40,126 bases of DNA. Source: Candidatus Roizmanbacteria bacterium CG_4_10_14_0_2_um_filter_36_35. GTDB taxonomy: Bacteria > Patescibacteriota > Microgenomatia > UBA1406 > GWC2-37-13. Below the pieces are notes generated by a model. That model did no database searches, was not told the DNA's origin, and saw only the letters and a list, made by a program, of their open reading frames with translations. The first letter of the stretch is position 1. Every line of letters begins with the position of its first letter. Positions 8,246 through 16,636 of this stretch are shown here, piece after piece. A program made the translations under genes and the position numbers. The DNA is taken from assembly GCA_002792355.1 (NCBI GenBank), contig PFOE01000081.1:1-40126 (forward strand), read 5' to 3'.

Positions 8246-8683
8246 ATGGAAGAGTCAATAACATATCTAAAAAACATTGCTATTCCGTCGAAGAAGTTGA
8301 GATTTTATCTTTCGGCGGTCAAAAAAATGAGTCCGGTTACGGCTCTTGACCACCTTTTTTACGGAAGGCAAAAAGCGACCAAGGTGCTTTATCAAGCGAT
8401 AAAATCAGCTGTAAGCAATGCTAAACAGTCTTTAAAAGTTAATGACGATTTGTTAAAATTTAGACTTTTTACCATTGAAGAAGGGCAAAAATTAAAAAGA
8501 TATCGACCAGGAGGAAGAAGAACACCTAAGCCTATTATTAAAAGAAAAAGTCATATTAAGATAATTCTTGTTAAAACAGAAAATAACAAATTACAAATAA
8601 CAAATGACAAATCAATAACAAAATCCAAATTACAAGTTAAGAAACCCGCCTTCGCTAAAGCTTCGGCGGGCAAAGAAAAATAA
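8246..8683 (+). CDS. rplV: 50S ribosomal protein L22 with repeat-derived C-terminal tail
   Basis: 'IAIPSKKLRFYLSAVKKMSPVTALDHL...RPGGRRTPKPIIKRKSHIKIIL'; located between L2 and S3. Confidence 0.93.
   Translation: MEESITYLKNIAIPSKKLRFYLSAVKKMSPVTALDHLFYGRQKATKVLYQAIKSAVSNAKQSLKVNDDLLKFRLFTIEEGQKLKRYRPGGRRTPKPIIKRKSHIKIILVKTENNKLQITNDKSITKSKLQVKKPAFAKASAGKEK
8645..8671. repeat. In-frame palindromic element at the 3' end of rplV
   Basis: CCCGCCTTCGCTAAAGCTTCGGCGGGC encoding PAFAKASAGK; homologous in sequence and frame to 6078-6105. Confidence 0.75.
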
Positions 8684-9322
8684 ATGGGACAAAAGGTTCA
8701 TCCGAAAGGATTGAGACTCGGAATTATTTATAACTGGAATTCTCGCTGGTTCTTTTCTAACAAAAGAACTTATCGGAACAATCTAGAATCTGATATTAAT
8801 ATCAGAAAAAGCCTGATGGAGAAGCTGGCTTTTGCTTCTGTGACACAGATTGATATAGAAAGAGCTATTAATAAAATTACTTTGATTATTTTTTCCGTCA
8901 AACCAGGAATGATAATTGGTCGGGGTGGAAAAGGATTAGAAGATATTAAAAAATTTATCGTTAAGTTTCTTAAAAGAGCAGACAGGAATGAGGAGTTGAA
9001 GCTTGATATCAAAATTGAACCGGTTAAAAAACCATACCTTAACGCCTATTTTGTTTCTCAGTCAATTGCGGAAAAATTAGTGAGAAATTTTCCTCATAGG
9101 TCAGTTGTTCATAACACAATGAATCGAGTCATTGAAGCCGGAGGAAAAGGAGTGAAGATTCAACTCGGAGGCAGAATCGCCGGCGCGGAAATTTCCCGCC
9201 GGGAAAAATATTTCCAAGGAACAGTTCCGACATCAACCATAAGAGAGGAAGTTGATTTTGCTCGTTATCCAGCCCTGACAAAATCAGGATACATAGGAGT
9301 TAAGGTATGGATATGTAAATAA
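8684..9322 (+). CDS. rpsC: 30S ribosomal protein S3
   Basis: 'MGQKVHPKGLRLG', KH-type 'GMIIGRGGKGLEDIKK', 'GVKIQLGGRIAGAEISRREKY'. Confidence 0.98.
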   Translation: MGQKVHPKGLRLGIIYNWNSRWFFSNKRTYRNNLESDINIRKSLMEKLAFASVTQIDIERAINKITLIIFSVKPGMIIGRGGKGLEDIKKFIVKFLKRADRNEELKLDIKIEPVKKPYLNAYFVSQSIAEKLVRNFPHRSVVHNTMNRVIEAGGKGVKIQLGGRIAGAEISRREKYFQGTVPTSTIREEVDFARYPALTKSGYIGVKVWICK

Positions 9323-9324
9323 AT

Positions 9325-9735
9325 ATGTTAGCACCAAAAAGACAAAAATACAGAAAACAGTTTCGAGGAATTTGGCGGAGATTGGCGACCAAAGGAGATA
9401 AATTAAATTTCGGTAATTATGGTTTAAAAACTGTCGTTACCGGTTGGATCAAGGACAGAGAAATAGAAGCGGTCAGGGTGGTTTTCGCTCGCGCGACGAG
9501 AAAGTATGGTAAATTTTGGATAAGAATATTTCCCGATAAACCATATACTAAAAAACCACCAGAGGTAACTATGGGATCAGGTAAAGGAGATGTTGATCAT
9601 TTTGTTGCTTCAGTTACACCAGGCAGGGTTTTGTTTGAGATTGATGGATTAAGCCGGGATGAAAGTTTAGAAGTATTAAGAACTGTGGCTTCTAAACTTT
9701 CTGTTAAAACTAAAGTGGTATCGAAAACAGTATGA
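9325..9735 (+). CDS. rplP: 50S ribosomal protein L16
   Basis: 'MLAPKRQKYRKQFRG', 'RIFPDKPYTKKPPEVTMGSGKGDVDHFVA'. Confidence 0.98.
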   Translation: MLAPKRQKYRKQFRGIWRRLATKGDKLNFGNYGLKTVVTGWIKDREIEAVRVVFARATRKYGKFWIRIFPDKPYTKKPPEVTMGSGKGDVDHFVASVTPGRVLFEIDGLSRDESLEVLRTVASKLSVKTKVVSKTV

Positions 9736-9953
9736 AAAAATTAACTAAACAATATCGAGACAAGACTGTAAAAGAATTAACTCAAGAGACGATGATACTA
9801 ATAGAAGAAATTGCTAAGCTAAGGCTTTCGCAAAAAAGCGCCCCGGCAAAAGACACCAATTTACTGATGAAAAAAAGAAAACAGTTAGCGGTTTTATTGA
9901 CAGTTTTAACGGAAAAAAAAGAGATTGAAAGTTTAAAAAACAAAAAAATATGA
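9732..9953 (+). CDS. rpmC: 50S ribosomal protein L29
   Basis: Position L16-L29-S17; small helical protein with 'LTVLTEKKE'. Confidence 0.9.
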   Translation: MKKLTKQYRDKTVKELTQETMILIEEIAKLRLSQKSAPAKDTNLLMKKRKQLAVLLTVLTEKKEIESLKNKKI

Positions 9954-10219
9954 AGAAAACTTTAGTTGGAGAGGTGGTTTCTACAAAAATGCAAAAAACC
10001 GCCGTTGTTAAGGTCGAGCGTAAATTTACTTACCCAAGATATAGAAAAGTAATCATTCGCCATAAGAAATATAAGGCACACAATGAGGATTTAGATTTGA
10101 AAATAGGAGATAAGGTAAAAATTGAAGAAACGAAACCAATATCAAAAGATAAACATTTTAAAGTTATAGAAAAGTTAGAAGTTAAAAGTAAAAATTCAAA
10201 AGTTAAAGTAAAAAGTTAA
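9950..10219 (+). CDS. rpsQ: 30S ribosomal protein S17
   Basis: 'LVGEVVSTKMQKTAVVKVERKFTYPRYRKVIIRHKKYKAHNED'. Confidence 0.96.
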   Translation: MKKTLVGEVVSTKMQKTAVVKVERKFTYPRYRKVIIRHKKYKAHNEDLDLKIGDKVKIEETKPISKDKHFKVIEKLEVKSKNSKVKVKS

Positions 10220-10223
10220 AAGT

Positions 10224-10598
10224 ATGTTGCAACTAAGAACAATTTTAAACGTCGCTGATAATACCGGAGCTAAAAAAGTTTCGATGATCGGGATGGCAAA
10301 AAAAGGCAATCGGCATTACGCATATTTAGGGGAAACTATCACTGTTACCGTAAAGAAAGCAATTCCTTATGCCGCAGTGAAACAAGGTGATATTTTACAG
10401 GCGGTGATAGTCCGGACACGAAAAGAAAAAAGAAGAAAAGACGGCAGCTATATCAGATTCGACAACAATGCCTGCGTGATTTTGGCCGGACCGGATATCA
10501 AAGACCCAAAAGGGACGAGAATTTTTGGTCCGATTGCCAAGGAAGTCAAAGACAAAGGATTTAATAAAATTGTCAGTTTGGCAGAAGAAATATATTAG
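10224..10598 (+). CDS. rplN: 50S ribosomal protein L14
   Basis: 'MLQLRTILNVADNTGAKKV', 'VRTRKEKRRKDGSYIRFDNNACVI'. Confidence 0.98.
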   Translation: MLQLRTILNVADNTGAKKVSMIGMAKKGNRHYAYLGETITVTVKKAIPYAAVKQGDILQAVIVRTRKEKRRKDGSYIRFDNNACVILAGPDIKDPKGTRIFGPIAKEVKDKGFNKIVSLAEEIY

Positions 10599-10606
10599 AA
10601 ATTTTT

Positions 10607-10673
10607 GTCATTCCGAGCGAAGTCGAGGAATCTTGAAATAGATCCCTCGGTCGCTTCACTCCCTCGGGATGAC
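10607..10673. repeat. GTCATTCCGAGCGAAG-type interspersed palindromic repeat (MITE-like), copy 1
   Basis: gtcattccgagcgaagtcgaggaatcttgaaatagatccctcggtcgcttcactccctcgggatgac, between rplN and rplX. Confidence 0.85.
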
Positions 10674-10683
10674 ACGATGGCGT

Positions 10684-10989
10684 ATGAAGATCAAAAAAGG
10701 AGACAAAGTCAGAGTCATGGCGGGAAAAGACAAAGGAAGAGAAGGAAAAGTCGAAAAAGTTTATAAAAAGTCTAACAAGATTTTGATTCCCAATATTAAT
10801 ATCTATAAACGTCATGTTAAAAAAAGTGACAAAATGCCTCAAGGCGGCATCGTTGATGTTCCTCGTCCGCTTGACGTTGCCAAAATAATGTTGATTTGTC
10901 CTAAGTGTGGAAAAATGACGAGAATAGGGTTTAAAGTAGAGAAAGACAAAAAACTTAGAGTTTGTAAGAAATGCGAAAGCAAAATATAA
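10684..10989 (+). CDS. rplX: 50S ribosomal protein L24
   Basis: 'MKIKKGDKVRVMAGKDKGREGKVEKVYKKSNKILI'; alternative in-frame ATG at 10669 lies inside the repeat. Confidence 0.96.
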   Translation: MKIKKGDKVRVMAGKDKGREGKVEKVYKKSNKILIPNINIYKRHVKKSDKMPQGGIVDVPRPLDVAKIMLICPKCGKMTRIGFKVEKDKKLRVCKKCESKI

Positions 10990-10991
10990 CT

Positions 10992-11531
10992 ATGACGCTT
11001 AAAGATTATTACAATCAGGAGGTTAAGAAGAAATTGATGTCCGATCTTAAAATAGGAAATATAATGGCTGTTCCCAAGGTTGTTAAAATCGTCGTCAATG
11101 TCGGCGCCGGAGAAGCGATAACTAGTAAAGGAGTCTTAGATAAGATAAAAGAACAGATAGCGATAATTACCGGCCAGAATCCGGTTATAACCCGGGCCCG
11201 TATTTCTGTGTCGGCTTTTAAATTAAGAAAAGGAACCCCAATCGGTGTTAAAGTGACCCTGAGAGGTAAAAAAATGGATAGTTTTTTAGAGAAACTTATA
11301 AAAGTCATTATTCCAAGATTGAGAGATTTCCGAGGAATTGCGGAAAAAACTATCGATCAACACGGCAATCTAAACATCGGTTTTAGTGAGCAGATAATTT
11401 TTCCTGAGATAGAGTTTGATAAAATTGATAAAATAAGAGGCTTGGAAGTAACAGTGGTTACAAATGCTAGAAGTTACGAGAACGGAAAAAAGCTATTCGA
11501 ATTATTGGGGATACCGTTTAAAAAATCATAA
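10992..11531 (+). CDS. rplE: 50S ribosomal protein L5
   Basis: 'MTLKDYYNQEVKKKLM', 'VVKIVVNVGAGEA', 'GLEVTVVTNARSYENGKKLFELLGIPF'. Confidence 0.97.
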   Translation: MTLKDYYNQEVKKKLMSDLKIGNIMAVPKVVKIVVNVGAGEAITSKGVLDKIKEQIAIITGQNPVITRARISVSAFKLRKGTPIGVKVTLRGKKMDSFLEKLIKVIIPRLRDFRGIAEKTIDQHGNLNIGFSEQIIFPEIEFDKIDKIRGLEVTVVTNARSYENGKKLFELLGIPFKKS

Positions 11532-11553
11532 ATTATAAATAACAAATCACAAA

Positions 11554-11739
11554 ATGGCCAAGACATCAGACGAAGTAAAATTTAGAAAAAAACAAAAGTA
11601 CAAGGTTAGATATCGCAACCGTTGTCCTTTTTGCGGTCGAGCTAGAGGCTATATGCGTCGATTTGGAATGTGTAGGATTTGTTTTAGAGAAAAAGCATTA
11701 AACGGAGAAATTCCCGGAGTTAGAAAAATTTCTTGGTAA
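11554..11739 (+). CDS. rpsN: 30S ribosomal protein S14, zinc-binding type (type Z)
   Basis: '[23 protein letters not shown]'. Confidence 0.97.
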   Translation: MAKTSDEVKFRKKQKYKVRYRNRCPFCGRARGYMRRFGMCRICFREKALNGEIPGVRKISW

Positions 11740-11743
11740 AAAT

Positions 11744-12028
11744 ATGAGCAGATCACTAAAAAAAGGTCCATATGTGGATGAAAAGCTTTTAAAGAAAATT
11801 ATGAAGCAGAAAGAATCAAGAGATAATAAGCCAATTCGGACTTGGTCTCGAGACTCTCAAATTTCTCCTGAGTTTGTTGGTCATAATCTGGCTGTCCACA
11901 ACGGGAGAAAGTTTACTGAAATCTTTATTTCTGAAGCGATGGTTGGTCATCGATTAGGAGAGTTTTCTCCGACAAGAACTTTTAGAAGTCATGGAAAGGT
12001 AACCAAGAAAGTTATTGAAGCGACTTAA
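11744..12028 (+). CDS. rpsS: 30S ribosomal protein S19
   Basis: '[18 protein letters not shown]', '[37 protein letters not shown]'. Confidence 0.98.
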   Translation: MSRSLKKGPYVDEKLLKKIMKQKESRDNKPIRTWSRDSQISPEFVGHNLAVHNGRKFTEIFISEAMVGHRLGEFSPTRTFRSHGKVTKKVIEAT

Positions 12029-12033
12029 AAATT

Positions 12034-12420
12034 ATGGAAAACCCAGCAATTGATCTTATAATCAGGATTAAAAACGGCTATATGGCCAGGAAAGAAGTAA
12101 TAGAATCTCCTTATAGTCGGATGAGAGAAGAAATTCTTAAAAAGCTGACCGAGATTAAGTTTATCAAAAGTTATAAGATTACGGGAGACAAACCTAAAAA
12201 AATCACCATAGAACTTTTATATGAGAATACAGTTCCAGTTTTTTCCGACGTCAAAGTTTATTCTCGACCCGGTAGCCGCTATTATGTCTCTTACCGCAAT
12301 TTGAAACCGGTTTTGTCTGGTTATGGTTTTTCTTTTATTTCGACCTCAAAAGGAATTTTGACCAATAAAGAAGCTAAAAAACAGAAATTGGGTGGAGAAT
12401 TACTATTTAGTATTTGGTAG
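12034..12420 (+). CDS. rpsH: 30S ribosomal protein S8
   Basis: 'DLIIRIKNGYMARKEVIESPYSRMREEILKKL', 'GILTNKEAKKQKLGGELLFSIW'. Confidence 0.97.
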   Translation: MENPAIDLIIRIKNGYMARKEVIESPYSRMREEILKKLTEIKFIKSYKITGDKPKKITIELLYENTVPVFSDVKVYSRPGSRYYVSYRNLKPVLSGYGFSFISTSKGILTNKEAKKQKLGGELLFSIW

Positions 12421-12435
12421 TCAGCTTGTCGAATT

Positions 12436-12993
12436 ATGTCAAAAATAGGCGAAAAAACAATCGAAATTTCCCAAGGCGTAAGTGTAAGTATTGATAAAAA
12501 GAAGATCAACGTGAAAGGACCACATGGAGAGTTAACAATAGAACTTCCTGATAAATTAGAGATTTTGACTCGGGAAAATAACTTATTGGTTAAAAGAAAT
12601 GATGATGAAAAAAAGACCAAATCAATTCATGGTCTCTATCGACAGCTCATTAATAACGCTATTTTGGGCGTGCAAAAATTATGGGAGAAAAAGTTGAAAG
12701 TAGTCGGCACTGGTTATACGGTCAAACTCGATAAGGAAGATTTGGTCTTTAAGATCGGTTACTCACATCCGGTAGTTTTTAAAAAAACATCAGGAGTAAA
12801 ATTTCAGGTAGAAGGTAACAATAAGGTCGTTGTCTTAGGTTGTGATAAACAGTTGGTAGGAGAAATTGCTTATCAGATAAAGATATTGAAAAAACCAGAC
12901 GTTTATAAAGGCAAAGGCATACAATACGAAGGTGAAAAATTAAGAATTAAACCAGGCAAGAAAGCCAAAGTTGCCGGAGGAACCGTCGCTTAA
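12436..12993 (+). CDS. rplF: 50S ribosomal protein L6
   Basis: 'MSKIGEKTIEI...VKGPHGEL', 'KKPDVYKGKGIQYEGEKLRIKPGKKA'. Confidence 0.98.
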   Translation: MSKIGEKTIEISQGVSVSIDKKKINVKGPHGELTIELPDKLEILTRENNLLVKRNDDEKKTKSIHGLYRQLINNAILGVQKLWEKKLKVVGTGYTVKLDKEDLVFKIGYSHPVVFKKTSGVKFQVEGNNKVVVLGCDKQLVGEIAYQIKILKKPDVYKGKGIQYEGEKLRIKPGKKAKVAGGTVA

Positions 12994-12994
12994 T

Positions 12995-13339
12995 ATGGGA
13001 AAAATAAATTTTAATAAAAAAACAAGAAAAAAAAGAAGAATAGGTACCAGTATTGAGGGAAGAGAAAAAAGACCAAGAATCTCGGTGTATCGATCTAATC
13101 GTTATATTTATGCTCAAGCTATAGACGACGAAAAACGAACAACACTAGTCTCTTTTTCCAGTCAAAAACTGCCTAAGAGTAAAAAAGTTAATCAAGCTAA
13201 AGAAGTAGGTTTACAGTTGGCCAAAGTTCTTAAAGAAAAAAAAATCAGTACGGTGGTTTTTGATAGAAATATTTATATTTATAAAGGTAGAGTTAAGGCT
13301 CTCTGTGATGGGCTTAGGGAAGGAGGAATAAAAGTATGA
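12995..13339 (+). CDS. rplR: 50S ribosomal protein L18
   Basis: 'RPRISVYRSNRYIYAQAIDDEKRTTLVSFSS', '[28 protein letters not shown]'. Confidence 0.96.
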   Translation: MGKINFNKKTRKKRRIGTSIEGREKRPRISVYRSNRYIYAQAIDDEKRTTLVSFSSQKLPKSKKVNQAKEVGLQLAKVLKEKKISTVVFDRNIYIYKGRVKALCDGLREGGIKV

Positions 13340-13794
13340 GACAGGACATAAGAAATCCAGAAGAAAAAAAATTTGAAGAAAAAGTTCTTTTGATTAAACG
13401 AGTTTCTAAAAAGATACCCGGCGGTAATTATGTGACGTTTTCCGCACTGGTAGTCGTCGGCGATAAAAAAGGAAAAGTGGGAATTGGTTTAGGTAGGGGT
13501 CAAGAAGTGCCTCCGGCTATTCAAAAAGCAATCACTTATGCGAAAAAACATTTGATTACTGTTCCAATCAAAAACAAAACAATTCCCCATGAGATTAGAT
13601 TGAAATATAAAGCATCAAAGATTCTCCTCAAACCGGCACCAGAAGGAACCGGTCTTAAGGTCGGTAGCGTGGCTCGTGTTTTATTGGATTTAGCCGGTGT
13701 AGAAAACGCATCGGGTAAAATAATCCGATCTCGAAACCAAATAGTTAATACCTATGCGATAATGAAAGCGTTACAAATGTTCAGACACATATGA
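13336..13794 (+). CDS. rpsE: 30S ribosomal protein S5
   Basis: '[41 protein letters not shown]'. Confidence 0.98.
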   Translation: MRQDIRNPEEKKFEEKVLLIKRVSKKIPGGNYVTFSALVVVGDKKGKVGIGLGRGQEVPPAIQKAITYAKKHLITVPIKNKTIPHEIRLKYKASKILLKPAPEGTGLKVGSVARVLLDLAGVENASGKIIRSRNQIVNTYAIMKALQMFRHI

Positions 13795-14063
13795 TAGATT
13801 TTTTATCAAATTTACCAAAAACAGTTCATTCTAAAAAAAAGAGACTGGGTCGCGGTTTGGGAAGCGGTAAAGGTTCCAAGTCAGGTCGGGGAACTACACG
13901 TCATCAAAAAGCACGAGAAAGCATTCCTCTTCATTTTGAAGGAGGACAGGGAAGAATGGTTAAGCGCTTTCCTCTCCTTCGCGGTAAAGGAAAAAACAAA
14001 TCCATAATGAGCGGTAAATTTAAAAAAAGTAAATTTTATGAAAAAAATCTTAGAAAAAATTAG
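13791..14063 (+). CDS. rplO: 50S ribosomal protein L15, C-terminally truncated
   Basis: '[54 protein letters not shown]'; only 90 aa, overlaps secY start. Confidence 0.93.
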   Translation: MIDFLSNLPKTVHSKKKRLGRGLGSGKGSKSGRGTTRHQKARESIPLHFEGGQGRMVKRFPLLRGKGKNKSIMSGKFKKSKFYEKNLRKN

Positions 14064-15324
14064 TCTTCTTTTTAAAGATCCAGAGTTAAAAAGAAAAGTT
14101 TTTTTTACTTTGTTTATTTTTTTGGTCTTTCGGCTGTTTGCTTTTATGCCCGTGCCAACGATTGACCTAACACGTCTTAGAGCCCTTTTTGCTTCCAATC
14201 AGTTCTTATCGCTTTTAGACATTTTTTCCGGAGGAACATTGATTAATTTTTCAGTGATGGCTTTAGGCCTAAATCCTTATATCAATGCTTCCATTATTCT
14301 TCAGCTTTTGACAGTAATGTTTCCAGCTCTTGAGCAATTATCTAAAGAAGGCGAATACGGCCGTCACAAAATCAACCAATATACTAGAATTTTAACTTTA
14401 CCCTTGACGATTGTTCAGTCAGTCGGTATTTTTATGCTTTTAAAAAATCAAAAAATTATCGGTAACCTGTCTCCTTTAGAGTTTTTTTCCTTTGTCTTTA
14501 CCATGGTTGTCGGTACATTTATTCTCGTTTGGTTTGGCGAATTAATTTCTGAATTTGGAGTCGGTAACGGCGTTTCTTTATTAATTTTTGCCGGTATCGT
14601 CGGTCGATTGCCAGTAATACTGACAAAAACGGCTGCAGTTTTAACTTCGGAAATGATTTTTAATATAATGATTTTTATAGTTTTAGCAATATTTGTCATT
14701 GCTTCGATTGTATTTATTAACGAAGCAGTAAGGAAGATACCGGTTTATTATGCCAAGAGAATTAAAGGTAACCGTCTCTATCAAGGTGCCTCTAATTTCT
14801 TGCCTTTAAAATTGAACCAAGCAGGAGTAATTCCGATTATTTTTGCCGTTTCTTTCGTTCTTTTTCCTCAGTTGATCGGTAACTTTTTTGCTAATGTACA
14901 TAACGTCACTCTAGCCCCAATTGGCAAATTTTTAGTCAGTTTTTTCTCTCCAGCAGGATTTTTTTATAATTTTTTCTATTTTATTTTAGTTATCGGTTTT
15001 ACTTATTTTTATACTGTGGTCGTTTTTAACCCGCAAAAGATCGCCGATGAAATCCAAAAACACGGAGGGTTTATTCCCGGAATTCGGCCAGGTCTGGCAA
15101 CAAAACAATATTTGGAAAAAATCCTTTATAAAATAACCAGCGTTGGAGCGGTTTTCTTAGGTTTAATCGCCGTCATGCCGGTCTTGGTATCGAAGTTTAC
15201 CGGTTTAACTAACTTAGTAATAGGAGGAACCGGTATTCTCATCGTCGTTTCGGTGATTTTGGAAACTTTTAAGACGGTAGAAGCGCAGCTTGTGATGAGA
15301 AGTTATGATAAGTTTGTACAATAA
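14038..15324 (+). CDS. secY: Preprotein translocase subunit SecY
   Basis: 428 aa multi-pass; '[41 protein letters not shown]'. Confidence 0.98.
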   Translation: MKKILEKISLLFKDPELKRKVFFTLFIFLVFRLFAFMPVPTIDLTRLRALFASNQFLSLLDIFSGGTLINFSVMALGLNPYINASIILQLLTVMFPALEQLSKEGEYGRHKINQYTRILTLPLTIVQSVGIFMLLKNQKIIGNLSPLEFFSFVFTMVVGTFILVWFGELISEFGVGNGVSLLIFAGIVGRLPVILTKTAAVLTSEMIFNIMIFIVLAIFVIASIVFINEAVRKIPVYYAKRIKGNRLYQGASNFLPLKLNQAGVIPIIFAVSFVLFPQLIGNFFANVHNVTLAPIGKFLVSFFSPAGFFYNFFYFILVIGFTYFYTVVVFNPQKIADEIQKHGGFIPGIRPGLATKQYLEKILYKITSVGAVFLGLIAVMPVLVSKFTGLTNLVIGGTGILIVVSVILETFKTVEAQLVMRSYDKFVQ

Positions 15325-15329
15325 ATAAT

Positions 15330-15503
15330 ATGGCTAAAAAAGGTTCAAGATTATTGGTTGGTTTGATTTGCGAAGTCTGCAAATCATTTAATTATGTGGT
15401 TGAAAAAAATAAAGTCAACACCGTCTCGGCTCTAAAATTAAAAAAATATTGCCGAAAATGCAAAAAGCACACGCCGCATAAAGAAACTAAAAAATTAGAT
15501 TAA
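15330..15503 (+). CDS. rpmG: 50S ribosomal protein L33
   Basis: Hand-translated small ORF: MAKKGSRLLVGLICEVCKSFNYVVEKNKVNTVSALKLKKYCRKCKKHTPHKETKKLD (57 aa, CxxC...CxxC); absent from supplied ORF track. Confidence 0.92.
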   Translation: MAKKGSRLLVGLICEVCKSFNYVVEKNKVNTVSALKLKKYCRKCKKHTPHKETKKLD

Positions 15504-15508
15504 ACAAT

Positions 15509-16636
15509 ATGAAATTGGTTTTAATCGGCATTCAAGGATCAGGGAAATCAACTCAAGGAAACCTATTATCCAAGCAATTGGGTATTCCTTATTTGTCAAC
15601 CGGCCACATATTCAGACGGCTGGCAAAAGAAAAAACCAAGCTTGGTCACTATATAAAGACAGTCATGAATACTGGTTTGTTGATCCCCGATGATAAAACA
15701 ATAGAAATTGTCAATTCCTATCTTTCGCGTCCAGAATATAAAAAAGGCTATATCTTAGATGGTTTTCCAAGAACCATCAAGCAGGCAGAAAAGTTCTCCA
15801 ACAATGTTGATAAGGTCATTTATCTGGAAGTTCCTGATAAAGAAGCAATATATCGTCTTGTTTACAGAAATAGTCAGCTTAGAGGGGACGAAACCATCCC
15901 GGCGACAAAAAAAAGAATTGAGTTGTTTAAGAAATTTACTCTGCCTGTTTTGGAATATTACAGAAAACTAAAAAAATTGATAGAAATTGACGGCCTTCAA
16001 AGCATAGAAATAGTCAATAGAGAAATCTTAAAAAGCTTAGGAAAACAGTTGGTCAAAAATAAAATAGAAAATTGGGCCGCCAAGGATAAAAAAATCATCG
16101 CTATTATTGGTTTACCCGGAGTAGGTAAAACGGACGCCAACGATTTTTTTAAAAAACAAGGTCTTCCTTCAATCTCTTTTGGAAAAGCTATCAATGAATA
16201 TATTGACGACAATCATTTGCCTCACGTTGAAAAAACCCATAAAAAAGTCCGCTTAGAATTAAGGCAAAAATACGGAATGCCAGCGCTCGCTATTATGAAT
16301 GAAGGAAAAATTAAGGAGATGTTAAAAGACAACATGACCATTGTCATTGATGGAATGAGAAGCTGGCAAGAATATCTATATTTAAGAAAGGCCTTTCCCA
16401 AGATAAAAATTTATTTATTGGCTATTTACGCCGACAAACATTTAAGGTGGGCCCGCTCTATTAAAAGATCACATCGAAATAAACTTTATGGAGAAGAACG
16501 AGATTTAGACGAGCTTATCGGAATTAATATGGCTCCTACCATTGCCTACGCTGATTTTTTAGTCAAAAACAATTTTTCCATCGAAGATTTCCATGACAAA
16601 TTAGAAGAGGTTTATCGAACGATCTGTTACTCATGA
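15509..16636 (+). CDS. adk: Adenylate kinase fused to a second P-loop nucleotide kinase-like domain (UPF0200-like)
   Basis: N-term 'GIQGSGKSTQGNLLSKQLGIPYLSTGHIFR...GYILDGFPRT'; C-term second Walker A 'IAIIGLPGVGKTDANDFFKKQGLPSISFG' and 'VIDGMRSWQEYLYLRKAF'. Confidence 0.88.
   Translation: MKLVLIGIQGSGKSTQGNLLSKQLGIPYLSTGHIFRRLAKEKTKLGHYIKTVMNTGLLIPDDKTIEIVNSYLSRPEYKKGYILDGFPRTIKQAEKFSNNVDKVIYLEVPDKEAIYRLVYRNSQLRGDETIPATKKRIELFKKFTLPVLEYYRKLKKLIEIDGLQSIEIVNREILKSLGKQLVKNKIENWAAKDKKIIAIIGLPGVGKTDANDFFKKQGLPSISFGKAINEYIDDNHLPHVEKTHKKVRLELRQKYGMPALAIMNEGKIKEMLKDNMTIVIDGMRSWQEYLYLRKAFPKIKIYLLAIYADKHLRWARSIKRSHRNKLYGEERDLDELIGINMAPTIAYADFLVKNNFSIEDFHDKLEEVYRTICYS

Noticed and set aside
8789-8806. 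Perfect 18-bp palindrome TCTGATATTAATATCAGA in rpsC
   Set aside because: Within conserved coding sequence; most simply a codon coincidence in AT-rich DNA.
14038-14063. Possible frameshift explaining the short L15
   Set aside because: secY begins inside the L15 stop region with a convincing SecY N-terminus, leaving no room for an L15 C-terminal domain.
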